Shown here: in pieces, positions 46,193-58,730 of the stretch
Layout of the letters: each line of letters begins with the position of its first letter
How positions within the stretch are numbered: position 1 is the stretch's first letter
Assembly (NCBI GenBank): GCA_034509735.1
Contig: JACGWO010000001.1
Location: forward strand, 29,763,966-29,827,965
DNA: 64,000 nucleotides
Source of the DNA: Sesamum alatum
Lineage: Eukaryota > Streptophyta > Magnoliopsida > Lamiales > Pedaliaceae
Direction: 5' to 3'
Notes under the pieces: model-generated
The model's input: only the letters and a program-made list of their open reading frames with translations
Told to the model about the DNA's origin: nothing
The model's database searches: none
Position numbers and translations under genes: made by a program

Positions 46193-49100
46193 GGGGGCGT
46201 TTACTATGCCAGATTAGGTTCCATAACACTAATAATATAACCTAATCATGTGTTTACTATCCAAGATATAACATAAAACAGCGAATTATAGAAGAGCAGC
46301 GGATGCATTGGGTAATTAAGAGACTTCCCCTACCACCGACTATTGTTGCACAGAGACGAAAGGGAATCGGTCAAGCCTAGCGCTTAATGCTTCTAGCTCT
46401 TCTTGACTGAACTTTGCTCGCCTCTCGCCCTCGTAATACCCAAGTGGGACAACCACAAGGCAGTTTTTCACAAACTCCGCAGCAAGAAAATCAGCGTCGT
46501 GGACAGCAGCTCCGCTACACCAACAATGCGTCTCGATTCTCTTCTGGTATTCCTTGGCATAGCTCCTGTTCAATGCCTGTGGTGTGTTGAGTTTGGTCAC
46601 ACTGTGGAAATGGCTCTCTTTTGCCTCTTCAACATCCAGTGAGATTTAGTAGGTATTTGGGCAAGATCTTTACAAGGTATCCCGTTCAGCTTCAAATGGA
46701 CAAAATTATCGGTCTTTCTCATTCAAGTGTGTCAAAGCTAGATCGACTAGTTGAACTTCCCTCCTTCCTTTAGTCTCTTTCCTGTTGAAGCGCTTAATCC
46801 AATAGTAAATAACCTTTCTCATGCCAAATGTCTTAGAGAATAGTAGTTCGCATCGATCTAGTTTCAGCCTTCGTAGCAGTCGCTTTTTTATACCCAGTGT
46901 AAATAGCGGTACCTCTAGTCCCAATATAAATGGAGCAGTAGTTGCACTCTCACCAGTCTTTCCCTCTGAGGATCGGTAGGACAAAGAGACAGAAAGCTAG
47001 GGAAGAGAGAGTATAAGCATCTCCTTCAAGCGATGCACTCACATCTCACAAAGGCGAAAGAGAATATGTGCTTAGCTCAGCTAAGGAAAGGGCTGGAGAG
47101 CCTAAGGAATCACTTTCATACCCAGTCTAAAGATCTCACAGTTTTACCATTTCTCCTATTTAAGAAGGCTAATGTGCCTAAGCAGCATAGCAGGGATAAG
47201 GGGGCACTTCACTGGAAGGATATAAGGTTGTTCCCACCTACTACTAAGCCAGACAGGGTAAAGGGCTAGCTAGCATAAGCGAGTTCGTTTAATAACCTTT
47301 CCAGCTATATCAAATAAGCCAAAAAGGAGTCTTGAAAATGGCTATCTCGGACAGAGCAGGAGGTTCCTTTTCAGTTTTCTATGAATAGATTTCTATCTGT
47401 GGTAGGATTCGCTCCTTTGTCCATGCGTGAGAGCGTGGGTAGGGAAAGAAGTAAGTGAAGCAAGGGCAGTGACTGACTGCCTAGGATTTTTCATCTCAGT
47501 TTTCCGATCATCTCACCCCTAGAAGGCAGATTCAAAACGGAAGCTCTATCCAGCAGCGAGCTTCTTCTGACCCCACTGTAGTGTCAAAGCAAGAAGAAAG
47601 CAGGTTGACTCCCAGTCAGTATAGAAAGAGAACGGAGCGAAGTGGGCTGTGTAATCATTGGAATTTTTACTCTTTTTCAACAATTAATGTTTATAGTTGG
47701 GTAGGTAAGTAAGGAGCTGAAAACTAGTCCTTCGGAGGCCCCCTCATTCTCAATGCAAGCTAGCTCTTACTTGTGTTTAGTGAGGAGGCTACCTAACATA
47801 GAGGTGAATATAGCCCTGGTTGTGATTTCTTCCTTGGGTAGGCCTGCCTTGTTGTGATAGAACACAGGGAAAAGTAGTAGTTGGACGAGGTGCTTACTCT
47901 GCCATCTCTTTCTGTCTGCTTCCAGAGGTGCAACAATGGTCATTATCCGGGTGAAGGGATGGACTGGGGTAGATAGGGATTGTTGTTGCTTTCGTAGCGC
48001 TTGCTTCTATCTATGTATAGTGCTCCCCATATCTAAAATCAATAACGTCGACGTGGATTCATGTCACTCCCTCTGGTGGAGTCCTACCAAAATCCCGCTA
48101 TAGGATAAAGAGAGAGAATCTATTCTCTTTTCTATAGCGCGCCGTGATAGATAGGGGCATGACTTGCTTGGCTATTTTTTTTCCTAACCGCTTGCTTTAT
48201 TTGAACAGGAAAGAGCTTTGCTTGCTCCGTCTTTTTGGTTCTCTGGAGCAGGGCTCTTCTGCTGTTTTTAACTTTTGTTTTGGGGTTAGCATTCTAAGCA
48301 CTCATAGCTGTGCTCATCGTCACAAGACGAAATCTAAATCTGAAATCTCAGACCACTGTGAAATCTCGATAAATTGTTGCTAAGGTCCTTGTCCTTACCT
48401 TAGGCTCGCCTACAGGCCTTTATGTTAGTTCGCCTATCAGCTCAAAGAAACTACCTTGCTTGGGCGATCTCCGGTCGAGAAGGAAATGAAATTATACAAG
48501 AGGGAATGTTAATTGAGATATACTCTTTCCCTTCCTTATTCATGATTCATGCATGTATGAAGTCAGCAGTGGAATTGGATCAGGCTATGACACACTTTAC
48601 TACTTATTAACTTCTTAGAAAGATTCCTAGTCTACCCACAAACTCTTAGCTCTCTCCGCTCTCTCTTAAGCGCCTGCCTTCATCCGCTTCATTCGACGTG
48701 CTTGTTCATTGAGGTTCGATAGAGTTGAAGTGCAGAAATCTGTCGATTACCTATTCTGTGGTGTCATTCCTAGTATATGAATGAAACTCTTTTGGTCATC
48801 TAGTCAGTAGCTCAGTAGCTTCAGTCTTCTACTACTAGTCTAATTGGTAATTCAATTTTGCTTCAGTCTCTTATTCATTCGTATCAGAAGCTTGAGGATC
48901 ATGCTCTCATGCTATCGGTCTCATCCAACACAACACTCTTAAGGCAGATATCACTCGATGCCATAAGAAACCTCTATGCGGTTGGGGAGTTGCTCCTGCC
49001 AAACAAGAAGGAAAAAGCGAAACCAACTGCACTTTACTTTATCGGATAGGTCTTCCTCTCTAACTCTACCGGATGCTTGTACCGATCATGCGAAAGTACC

Positions 49101-51582
49101 AAGCTAATCTCTATTGAGAGGTCGGTAAGGGAATGCAATTGGCTAAAGCTAAAGGCTATCGGTGGAAAAAGAAAGGAGATTTTGCCCTTCTCCAACTACG
49201 CGATAGGCCAATGGAAAGCTTGCACCTTCTCTGACTTGATCCACTTCGAAAGAGACAGAAAAGTCAAGAATAAACTGCTCTTACATCCTCATCAAGTGAG
49301 AGACCGACACGAGTGGAATAACTACTCCAGGAAGAAAGCGAAAGAGGGAAAAAGTGCGCTTCTCTTGGATTTCTTAGGGATTTAGAATCAAAAAGGGTCC
49401 TTCCTTTTTCCAATCACATTCATTTATACGTAGTTAAAAGGCCCCCTTTTTCAAAATTGTTCTAATTCAAATCTTTTGTACTTCGTTCGAAGGCCATCAT
49501 ATTTCCATTTTATTATTAGGTTGTTGGGGGTATTAGATAACATAACCAATGAAGAGATTAATAAGTGAAGTTACCCGGCAAAGTCCTTGCTACGAATTCC
49601 AGGTGTGAAGGAATAGATGGAATAAGATAACTATAAACAGGATCGAAGAGCTTAGTGTGAAAGGCTAAGGAAAGACTTTCATTCAGCCCCACTTGCGCAT
49701 AATCGCAATAAGTCTTTTTGAAGGACCCACGGGGCGGTAACTAGTCTTTACTATTGGGATAACTTTCATATTCATCTTCGCACTTTATGAATTCCTTTTT
49801 CAACTGTGAAGAGGAATAACTTTCTATATCCCAAAGACCATTGAAACTCTCTCAAATCAAATAGGATGGTGTTTAAAGGCTTGTGTGAAGGATAGGTCTT
49901 GGCTATGGCATCTGAGACTTGGCAGCCATCCAGACTTAGCTTATGAAAGTCATATCTGTAGCTACAATGGTTGTGGTTGATAACATCGGTCACATAGGCC
50001 GCTCCTGTCTCCTGTTTAGAAAGATAGCGAATGACTGGATCCATTTCTAAAAGATCAGATTTCATTAACAACCTTCCTTGCCTTCTCTCCCTGCTCTCAG
50101 TCAGTCCATTCATATCTATATAGTCATGTCTAGTGCTGTTAGGAAGGGAAACTCCCCTTCTTATGAATGTTGAAAGGAAGGCCATATCCTATGGTAAGTA
50201 CTGAACCAAACTACCGAACAAAGGCTAGAACGAAGGGACCGTCCCACGCAAGGGTCCTTATCTTTCTCGATGCGAATCATAGCTATCAGTTCAATCATTA
50301 GCTAAAGGGGGAAGTCCAAAGCTTAATTTAATAAGGTAGAAGGCGAGTCAAGAGCAAGGCTTGAAAGAAAAGAGAGAAGACGCTTGGGAACAGCATATAG
50401 AGCGAGGTATGCTCTAAAAAAGCATGTTGGTAATGAAGTTCTTAAGCCAGGCAATAAAATAGGGAGCACCCCTTTTTGAGTCCGGAATAACCAGGTAAAG
50501 CTTCTAGGCACGAGTCTTCTGATGCGAGAGCTGAAACGGGCAAATCTTCCAATTTCGATCCGAATAGCTCGTCCTGATGCAAGGAGGGAGCCGGCTTCTG
50601 TCAGTATTAGGAGGAAGAGCGGGTCACCGTTTCGTTTGGCTAAGATCCCGCATTTCAATCTGAGAAAGAAACTGTTATATATGTTAAGACTCCAAATTCA
50701 CGATAGTAACTTAGATTTACTATCCCTATAGAATCTGAAACAGATAGATTATGATTACCAACTGGAACATCGTGAACTTGAATACCAAAAATCTTAGTAA
50801 ATCCTAAAAATGCTTGGGGGATCCCACTTATAAAAAGACTGATATTGGGCGAGGGACTCATACAACTACACTTATGCGGATACGAAGGCTGGTGAGACTG
50901 CTACAAGAGGGAATGCTCCTACCATGGCAAGATATAGCCCTATAACTAACCTGGTTTTCAACAGATCTAAAATCTCCTGCCCCTCTTTCAACAAACTTGC
51001 TTGCTATCCCAGTGCGTCTATCCTTAGTTTTCGTGTCTAGCTTGCTTGCTCTCCTTTAAAACCATTAGCAGAAATTTGAATTAATTATTTTCGGTCATAT
51101 TCAAATTCAGCCGAAAAAGGTTTGCCTGCTGGCATCGAAGGTATACTTGTGCGAAGCCAATTCTCTGACACGCCAAATGTTCGTTTCTTCATCGAAGACT
51201 TCTTGTTAGCCTGGGATGCCAACCTGATGGCCCAGAATCTTTAGCGAATACACCTATCTCCGGTACTTTTACCCCTCCTCTTATTATAAAATTCTAAAAG
51301 AACTCCTTCAAAAGGTATTTTTGATCCCTTCCCTAGCTTTCTAAGCTTTCAACTACTGAAAATGAGTTCTTTGCAAACATTCAACCTAAAGTAAATAGTA
51401 AGCTGAGACGGCACGGGTCTTTCTTTTAGGTCTTTCCTTACCAGAAAAGAAGGAAGTTAAATTCAATTCAAGATCGGGAACATCTGCTAGAGCTCGCAAT
51501 TGGCATTTCTCACTAGGTTCTTTCTTAGGAGATTACCGGGAGTTGAAGACCGACATAATAAGATTATGCGATGAGCTAAAGG

Positions 51583-51616
51583 AATCTCTGGTATAGATAT
51601 TTATATACCAGAGATT
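51583..51616. repeat. perfect 13-bp hairpin in the mitochondrial-like block
   Basis: AATCTCTGGTATA is followed by an 8-base loop and then its exact reverse complement TATACCAGAGATT. No T-run follows, so it is not a bacterial-type terminator. Confidence 0.8.
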
Positions 51617-52096
51617 GCTCTCTATCTTTTCAGAGACAGGAGAATTCCTTCTGTACTTACAAGAATGCTACTTAGGGAGAAGAATCTCTTGACTCCGGAG
51701 TACCTGAATCTATTCTTTCTACTTCTGGACCAATAGTGAAAGAGTCCGGCTCTTAGCGCAAAGTAGCACCTGCCCTGAGGTTGAGAATAGGCTGCTAGAG
51801 AATCCTCGAGAGTACGGGAAATTACTTTAATAGAAAAGAAAAGTACGTCCTACTAGCTGACGATAACGAGTGGGATCTGTGAGAAGTTCCCCATCATTCG
51901 GACGCAACTTGACATTAGTCTCAAGTGGAGTATCAGCAGTTTTGCTATCTGTTACCCCGGCACGAGAAAGCTCCGGATCGACTACTTACTTTAAAGGTTG
52001 GTTCAGGCAGGAGATAGCATCCCATGAATAGATGGACTCGATGCCTTCCTTATATCGGCTGTGTTTGACAAACCAATGATAGATGGTTCTTTCCCT

Positions 52097-52596
52097 NNNN
52101 NNNNNNNNNNNNNNNNNNNNNNNNNNNNNNNNNNNNNNNNNNNNNNNNNNNNNNNNNNNNNNNNNNNNNNNNNNNNNNNNNNNNNNNNNNNNNNNNNNNN
52201 NNNNNNNNNNNNNNNNNNNNNNNNNNNNNNNNNNNNNNNNNNNNNNNNNNNNNNNNNNNNNNNNNNNNNNNNNNNNNNNNNNNNNNNNNNNNNNNNNNNN
52301 NNNNNNNNNNNNNNNNNNNNNNNNNNNNNNNNNNNNNNNNNNNNNNNNNNNNNNNNNNNNNNNNNNNNNNNNNNNNNNNNNNNNNNNNNNNNNNNNNNNN
52401 NNNNNNNNNNNNNNNNNNNNNNNNNNNNNNNNNNNNNNNNNNNNNNNNNNNNNNNNNNNNNNNNNNNNNNNNNNNNNNNNNNNNNNNNNNNNNNNNNNNN
52501 NNNNNNNNNNNNNNNNNNNNNNNNNNNNNNNNNNNNNNNNNNNNNNNNNNNNNNNNNNNNNNNNNNNNNNNNNNNNNNNNNNNNNNNNNNNNNNNN
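52097..52596. other. assembly gap of exactly 500 N
   Basis: A run of N of round length marks a scaffold join of unknown true size. Open frames spanning it are artefacts. It lies inside the mitochondrial-like block, so the continuity of that block with its flanks depends on the scaffolding. Confidence 0.99.
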
Positions 52597-53867
52597 TGCT
52601 CCTGCCTTTCTCGTTGCTTCTGTCTCTAGCTTACTCTGCTACTGTGACTTCCACTGCTGCTACTTGCTTTGCTACTTTATTTAGTGCTACTGTAGGCTCT
52701 ACTACCTTTGCTGCTACAGGATTTGGGACTAGGCCTTATGCTGCTGCTGGTGGAGGTAGTGGTGGGGAAGCTGGTTCTAGATCTACTTTTCCTGAATCGA
52801 CAGGATCTACTGCTCGGTCGACTGCTTCTTCGACTGACTCAACCATGTCTTTCTTCATTGACTGCTTCATCAATAGAATCGCCGGAATCAACCGGCTCTA
52901 CTGAAGCAACTACTCGCTCTGGATCCGAAACTGGAAGATATGAATATAGGCATAGGTAAAGGAAAGGTATGGTCAAAGGCAATCGCAGTGGTTGTTTCAC
53001 CCAGAGCTGGAGTAGACTCACTCATAGCAAATACATTGGTTATTGATATGGATGAGACTGATCTCCCTAACGCGCTACATCACCACTACACTATAGATAG
53101 GTATATTGGCAGCGGGAACACTGGTAGAACATTCCCATCAGGCAACAACGGAAGACCTGGGTACGGCAGAAGTCTTTCCAGAGCCAGGGACCGGCATCAA
53201 AGAGATTCTCACTGCTGGGAAGAGTGTCTGATGCTCCATCGATGCCAAGGATGGTCAAGGTTCCTGTCCCACCAACTGATCAGTTGCTTCGGTCCAGTAT
53301 CCTCCATCCTTCTTTGGACGCCTTGCTAAGTACCTTGCCAGCTTAAAGGTGTCTGAAAAATTCAGACAGCAACAAATGCAAGAGGATTTGGTTTTGAGAA
53401 AGGTTGGTGAGGACACTCTCGTGGAAGTAGAAGCTGGTGAGCACATTTTTTTTTCTCTAATTTTTTGAGACTGGCTTTGTCGACTGTAAATCTTTTTAGT
53501 TAACTTGAATTTCTTTTTTTTTTTCTTTTTGGATTCTCAGTTCATTCAAGCTGAAAAAGCAAAGTTAGGGCTCAAGGTTGGTGTTTCTCAACACATTTTT
53601 TTTTTCAATCTGTTTTGGTTTTTGCAATAATATTTTGAGCTGTTGTTTTGTTGTTCTTTCATTTTTGCACTAATGCTGTGAGTGGGTCTATGCACATCCG
53701 ATTCATTGTGTACATCGGTTGTTTTTGGAAATTTATTTAATCTGGATTCGAAACAGCTGGCTCAACACTTGAAGCTTTCACTGTTTTTTATGTACTTGGG
53801 TGTAAAAAATTTTCTAATCTCTAGCAATCTCTATGGAAGTGGTATTTAATAACTTGTCTTGTTTAGG

Positions 53868-55172
53868 ATGCGTTCTGAAGAAAAAATAGAGATATTACTT
53901 GCCATTCAGACATTTATGGTTGATGTTATGAGGATGTTACTGTTGTTTTATCGTTATTATCGATATCAGAGGGCTCAATTAGATGTTACTCGAGCTAGAC
54001 GCACACTAACCTATAGTTTACATAACTGTGTGCCACATCAAGTTAGAGCTATGGAAAGGCTAGTCGAATTTAGTGACATAACATGTATTAAGAATCTACG
54101 AATGAGTCAAAATGCTTTTGGAAGCTTATGCACCATTTTACAATGTCAGGGTGGTCTAAATGATACAAAACATGTCACAATATACTCCCAAATGGCAATG
54201 TTTTTGAGTGTATTAGCTCATTGTAAACATTATTGCATGCCAAGTCGACACCCGTAACAGCAAACACAGGTTGTCCAAGGTGGAAAAACTTTAAGGTATT
54301 GCTTATTCGTTATTTTCATATGATAATTATATAGATGGATTTTATCATTTTGTATCTTGTAAAAATTGTTGAACAATTGGTGTGGTTAACATGGTTTTGT
54401 AGGGTTGTTTGGGAGCCTTAGATGGCACGTATATCGATGTCCGTGTGTCTGCTCAGGACAAAGCTAGATACCGTACACGGAAAGGATCAATTGCTATTAA
54501 TATGTTGGGAGTATGTGATAGGGAAATGCGATTCATTTATGTTTTATGTGGGTGGGAAGGTAGTGCAGCTGATAGTAGGGTTTTACGGGATGCTATCAAC
54601 AGACCAAACGGTTTACGTATACCTAGAGGTATTTGATATTAAGAATGGTTTTTTTCAATATTAATCTGTAGTTATTTTTAGTATTTAACGTTGCTTTATG
54701 TTTCATGTGTTGTTATCAAAGGTTGCTGCTATTTGGTTGATAGTGGGTACACCAATGGTGAAGGTTTCCTAGCACCTTATAGGGGGTACGTTACCATCTT
54801 AAAGAATGGGAGTCGGGTCATAGTTCCCCTCAGAACCATGAGGAATATTTCAACATGAAGCATGCGTCTGCCCGTAATGTCATTGAGCGCACATTTAGCT
54901 TGCTTAAAGGACGTTGGGCAATTCTAAGGAGTCCGGCCTTTTATTCGATCAAGATTCAGAATCGAATAATCATGGCATGCTATCTTTTACATAACTGTAT
55001 TCGTCAAGTAATGCCCGTGGATCCAATGGAAACCATGTTGCCTGAATCTGACACGGTTGGGGATAGAGAAAGTGTGGAGTACATTGGTACTGTTGATTCA
55101 AATCCGTTTTGGAACAATTAGAGAGATGAAATTGCTCTTGCAATGTACAATGCTTGGTGTGGCCAAAATTAA
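53868..55172 (+). pseudogene. PIF/Harbinger DDE transposase, broken (three exons)
   Basis: Exon 1 (53868-54295) starts MRSEEKIEILLAIQ and has the N-terminal region FRMS/LRMSQNAFGSLCTIL-type (LRMSQNAFGSLCTILQCQ). Then about 50 expected residues are missing before VTANTGCPRWKNFK, a deletion with frameshift. Exon 2 (54403-54628) has [13 protein letters not shown] with the first catalytic Asp and [10 protein letters not shown] with the second. Exon 3 (54722-55172) has GYTNGEGFLAPYRG, a one-base frameshift near 54783, EYFNMKHASARNVIERTFSL with the catalytic Glu, RWAILRSPAFY, and a stop (TAG at 55119) before the normal end RDEIALAMYNAWCGQN. Introns have GT..AG ends. The DDE_Tnp_4/HARBI1-like enzyme would cut at the inverted ends. 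Not functional as read. Confidence 0.88.
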
Positions 55173-55401
55173 AAGCTATATCACTTATTAATCTCTTTCG
55201 AACACAAACTATATTTTTCGAAAATGTTGTGTTGAATTTCATTTTTCGTTTTCTTGTGTAATGTTGTATGACAACATACTTGGATTTTTTATGATTTATT
55301 TTATGTTGGTGCAATGTGTTTTTGTTTTGAGGTGTTATTTTAATGTACATGTAATTTCTTTCGTAATTATTTTCTGTCCTTTTGTTGCTTGTTAGCTTAC
55401 T

Positions 55402-56456
55402 ATGGACGAAGGAGGAAGCAATAACGTTCGACATCGGGGGGAGAGGGGGGGTAAGAGGGATGGTAAAGGTACCCGACGTATTTGGTCCACCGTCGAGGAG
55501 GAGGCACTTTTTCATTATTTGAAGGAGATTGTTCAAGCAGATTAGAAGTGTGACAACGGTTTTAGGACGGGTTATTTGGGGGTTTTGGAGCAGATGATAC
55601 GTAAGAGATGTCCGTTGTAGCGGATTGAAAGCTGTCTCGCATATTTCTTCCAAAATACATGTTTGGAAAAAAACATAAGGGACTTTGTTGAGTATGCTTT
55701 CACGTTTTGGGTTTGGGTGGAACGAGGAGAACAACACTATTGATGCTAAAGATGATCTATTTGATAACTACGCTAAGGTAAACCCGTATTCTAATTGTAA
55801 TTGTTCATGTTGTGTTGTTTATAGTTCATGTCTAAATCCGAATCTCTTTTGCCTATCTACTTGTGTTGTAGAGTGATCCGTTTGCACGCTCACTGCGATA
55901 CGAATCTTTCCCTTTCTATCCTCAATGGTGCAAGGTATTCAGGAAGGATAGAGCCACCGGTGAGCATGCTGAAGACATTGTGAGTACATCTTGTAATGTT
56001 ACTTCTGATCCTGTTCAATTAAGCCCCGAGTACTATGTCCCAAGTCCCAATACTAGCTTGTTTGGTGACGATCTTGATTTCATGAACTCGTTTAGTAATA
56101 CTGGGGGTCAAAATAACTATGAGGCTGCTGAAACTGAGAGGGTAAGTTCGAAGAGGAGAAAGGTTTCTACTAAAACTGTTGATGAGAAATTTGAGGAAAA
56201 GTTTGATACATTTGTGAGTGTAACTGACAATAGGTTGGGGGAATTGGCAAATCGTTTCGGAACTGAGGCAGATGAAGTTAAAGCTCGTAGACAGGTTTGG
56301 TCTATTGTCGAAGGAGTTCATGAATTATCAATTGAGAAAAAATGTAGGGTGTCCAAGAAGCTCGTAAACAGTAAGGCTGATCTAGATTTGTTCTTGACTA
56401 TGTCCAAGGAAGGAAAAGTTGTTTTTGTGAAGATGATGGTTGATGGAACAGTTTAG
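55402..56456 (+). pseudogene. Myb/SANT-like gene next to the transposase (PIF ORF1 type), with stops
   Basis: The first exon starts MDEGGSNNVRH and contains TRRIWSTVEEEALFHYLKEI, a Myb/SANT-like (Myb_DNA-bind_3) helix, but TAG stops occur after VQAD and within KRCPL. A frame change lies in the ENNTIDAKDDLFDNYAK part. A GT..AG intron (55778-55871) leads to exon 2, which is fully open to the stop at 56456: SDPFARSLRYESFPFYPQWC, then VSSKRRKVSTKTVDEKFEEK and a helical C-terminal part ending VKMMVDGTV. Such proteins accompany PIF/Harbinger transposases and help bind the element ends. It lies 230 bp downstream of the transposase on the same strand. The first exon is broken, so the full protein is lost. 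Confidence 0.8.
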
Positions 56457-56921
56457 GAATTTGCCTCTCTGGTAGTATTATGTCGTGTTGGGGCAAGAAC
56501 AAATGCTTCTTTTGAATTAGCTATGCGTTGCTATATTATCACTTAACATGGCCTTTTTGTATATCCTAACTTGGATGGCCAGATTTTAGGATGTTTACAT
56601 ACACTAGTCAATAATATTATCTTGTCAGAAGAACGAACACTTGCACTACCTTTTGTGAAATCGTCGTGAAAATGTAGTTATGACTGTTGGTGCATTTTTA
56701 ATGTCTGAAACTTTTCATTGTGCATTTTAATATTACTACTTGGTGCAAATAGCTATCTCCATCTCCATAGCACACATTATAGATTATAACATTACATTTT
56801 AGCATCACAACAGAGGTGGAAATATGAGAAACACCACAACATTAAACTTACATAAGCACGATTTGATTGAAAGCATAAAAAAAGTCATACTAGAAAGAAA
56901 CATGCCAAGCATAGATTTTTC

Positions 56922-57619
56922 CTACGCAGAATCAGACGGAATCTGCAACACCCCATCAATCTCAACAATGCGATCAGGACGTTCAATCTTTTCCACCTCA
57001 TTGTCATTACCTTCATATGAAGACGATGAGGATGCGTGTACTGATGGATTTGAAGGGCCAAAAATTGCCAGTAGAGCACTCCAATTTGGGTCACCGTAAT
57101 GCTCATACGCTGCAAGTGGATATGTCTAACATATACAAACAACATGTAAAAATCATACGTAAAGTAGCGTATAATGATATAATAAAAAATAGAGTAATAA
57201 AATGAGCCTTTAACCTTTGTAACCCTCTCCCAAAAATCCGATGGAGCGATAATAGTATTGTCCCATCTATCCGAAATTACTTCCGGGCATGACAGAAGGT
57301 AACGAAAGATCTCATAACGGTCACGCAGCTTCTCTACTCGATGCCGATTCTGGCTACAAGTGAAGGACTCTTTCATAATTAGGTTTGTTTGCTCAGTTGC
57401 CCTTTTTAATGCTTCGGGTGGAATGACTCCACCTTCTTCGAGTTTGCCTGCCATGGCCAAGTCCCACAAACAATCCAAAAACACTTGATCATGTGCAGCA
57501 GTCCAAACTGAAGTATACAAAAATCTTTGCTGACATGGGGTAGAAGGGGCCGGCTTAGGAACATAGTTCCCATTCCCATTTGCAGCAGAAAATGCGATTG
57601 AAGGATTGAATCTAGTCAT
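56922..57619 (-). CDS. Myb/SANT-like domain protein, two exons, intact
   Basis: Exon 1 runs from the ATG at 57619 to 57215 (135 codons, ends WERVTK). A GT..AG intron (57214-57126) follows. Exon 2 runs 57125-56922 (TYPLAAYEHYGDPNWSALLA and then a serine-rich part), stop TAG at 56924-56922, total about 202 residues. The domain is Myb/SANT-like: VWTAAHDQVFLDCLWDLAMA, then KHRVEKLRDRYEIFRYLL-type (RHRVEKLRDRYEIFRYLL) and a conserved tryptophan-rich end SDFWERV. The C-terminal YEHYGDPNWSAL is typical of these plant proteins. A DNA-binding role is likely but the target is unknown. It points away from the transposase genes, on the opposite strand, inside the PIF unit. No stop or frameshift was seen, unlike its plus-strand neighbour. 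Confidence 0.75.
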
Positions 57620-58106
57620 TTTCTAAGAGGAAATGGTGTAAAGAAAACATGCATGGCCTTGGCCTTTTGCAATGCCTCATATATACTACACATGAAAGTA
57701 GTCCAAGAGTGGGAGGATGTGAAAAGTCACAAAAAGTATATACTTCCAAAATAAAAAAGGCATGCCAAGAGAATCTTCAGCCTTTTTACATTTTCAAGGC
57801 TTTCATGATGGATTTTGATGAGATGCATCACCAAGGCATTATCCAAAAGATTTGGTCTCGGGTGAATCGCATTAAAGTGTACAAACCAGCACATACATTC
57901 ATAAATATATTGGACATTTCCAACAGAGTTAATAATGATAACATTCAACATAATATATTAATAAACATTCAACAAGCTAGTATTAATAACATTCATACAT
58001 TAGTAGCAGATATATAAGGTCCTAAAATTTATAGAGTTTGCATCTCATATTAGGATACCTGATCTGGAAAACACAAGGGAAGCAATAAGCATAACACTAG
58101 ATCTCG

Positions 58107-58730
58107 TCAGAAACCATTTTCACTTGTTGTAGGAGACAAACTAATAACATCGAAATCTTGGCTAACCCCTTCATCAGGAACCAAATCATCATCAACATTG
58201 TTTGTAGCTTCCAACTCATCAGGATATGTAAATATCTTAGCCAATTCGTCCCAAGCAGGATCAACAAGGTCCACATACGCCATCGTTATACATTTCCTCT
58301 ACGAAGATAAACAATGTTCATGAGTTCAAATAAAACTAAATCAAATATGGAAAAAATATACAAACAAGTTACGAAAAATACCTCACATGCAGAGGCCCAA
58401 ATACGAGGATCAACCCTTAATTCTTTTGTACGTGGATTGTATACCACCCCTGAAAGTGATAGGACCCAAGAAAATGCGAGGAATCGATTGTAAAGACACC
58501 TTACCTTATCTTCATAGTGATTAAATTCAAAAGTCTTTTTGTACACGCGGTTGACTTCAAGCATGCCTTGTCTGATCGAGTAAGGATCAGGGAATCCTCG
58601 CTCTTTTAGACCAAGCTCAATCTGTTCAACAATGATACTCAGAAATGTTTTCTCCATTGGCCTAGTCCAATTCATATCGTAAAACCATCTGCGTTGCAAA
58701 GTAGCAGCATTGCAGCCATTTCTTAACCTA
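58107..58730 (-). CDS. second Myb/SANT-like gene, at least two exons, 5' end uncertain
   Basis: The readable exon (about 58724-58382) encodes LRNGCNAATLQRRWFYDMNW, RPMEKTFLSIIVEQIELGLK, KVRCLYNRFLAFSWVLSLSG and RVDPRIWASACE. It has no ATG at its start and is preceded by TTTATAG, a plausible splice acceptor. A GT..AG intron (58381-58299) leads to exon 2 (58298-58107): RKCITMAYVDLVDPAWDELA, then an acidic tail ending TTSENGF and stop TGA. The WTRPME..F and DPAWDEL parts match the Myb/SANT-like family. The upstream exon was not identified; it may lie in 58740-59100 or the gene may be truncated. No internal stop was seen in the two exons. Confidence 0.6.

Larger units (their letters stand above)
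46311..53445. other. mitochondrial-like DNA block, probable NUMT (contains an assembly gap)
   Basis: The sequence changes character abruptly: balanced base composition, few homopolymer tracts, no transposon coding sequence, and many words of the style seen in plant mitochondrial spacers (GAAAGAAGTAAGTGAAGC, TCTAGCTTGCTTGCTCTCC, AGAAAAGAAGGAAG). No known mitochondrial gene, rRNA or tRNA was recognised. Open frames such as 46600-46340, 50185-49772, 49077-49385 and 50658-50323 show no known domain and are left uncalled. The assignment rests on sequence style, so it is moderate. Boundaries are estimates: the right one is where AT-rich T-runs begin at about 53446. Confidence 0.55.

Noticed and set aside
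49077..50185. Open frames of 102 and 137 residues in the mitochondrial-like block as possible mitochondrial genes
   Set aside because: Neither resembles a known mitochondrial protein, and plant mitochondrial spacers contain many such chance frames.
52061..52904. Open frames of 207 and 273 residues across the N run
   Set aside because: They are open only because the assembly gap is translated as unknown residues.
54970..55737. Minus-strand open frame of 255 residues opposite the transposase and Myb/SANT genes
   Set aside because: It is a shadow of coding sequence and AT-rich spacer with no domain. The plus strand carries recognisable motifs and splice sites.
57649..58017. Plus-strand open frame of 122 residues between the two minus-strand Myb/SANT genes
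   Set aside because: AT-rich with an Asn/Ile-rich end, no domain and no splice context; it is likely intergenic.
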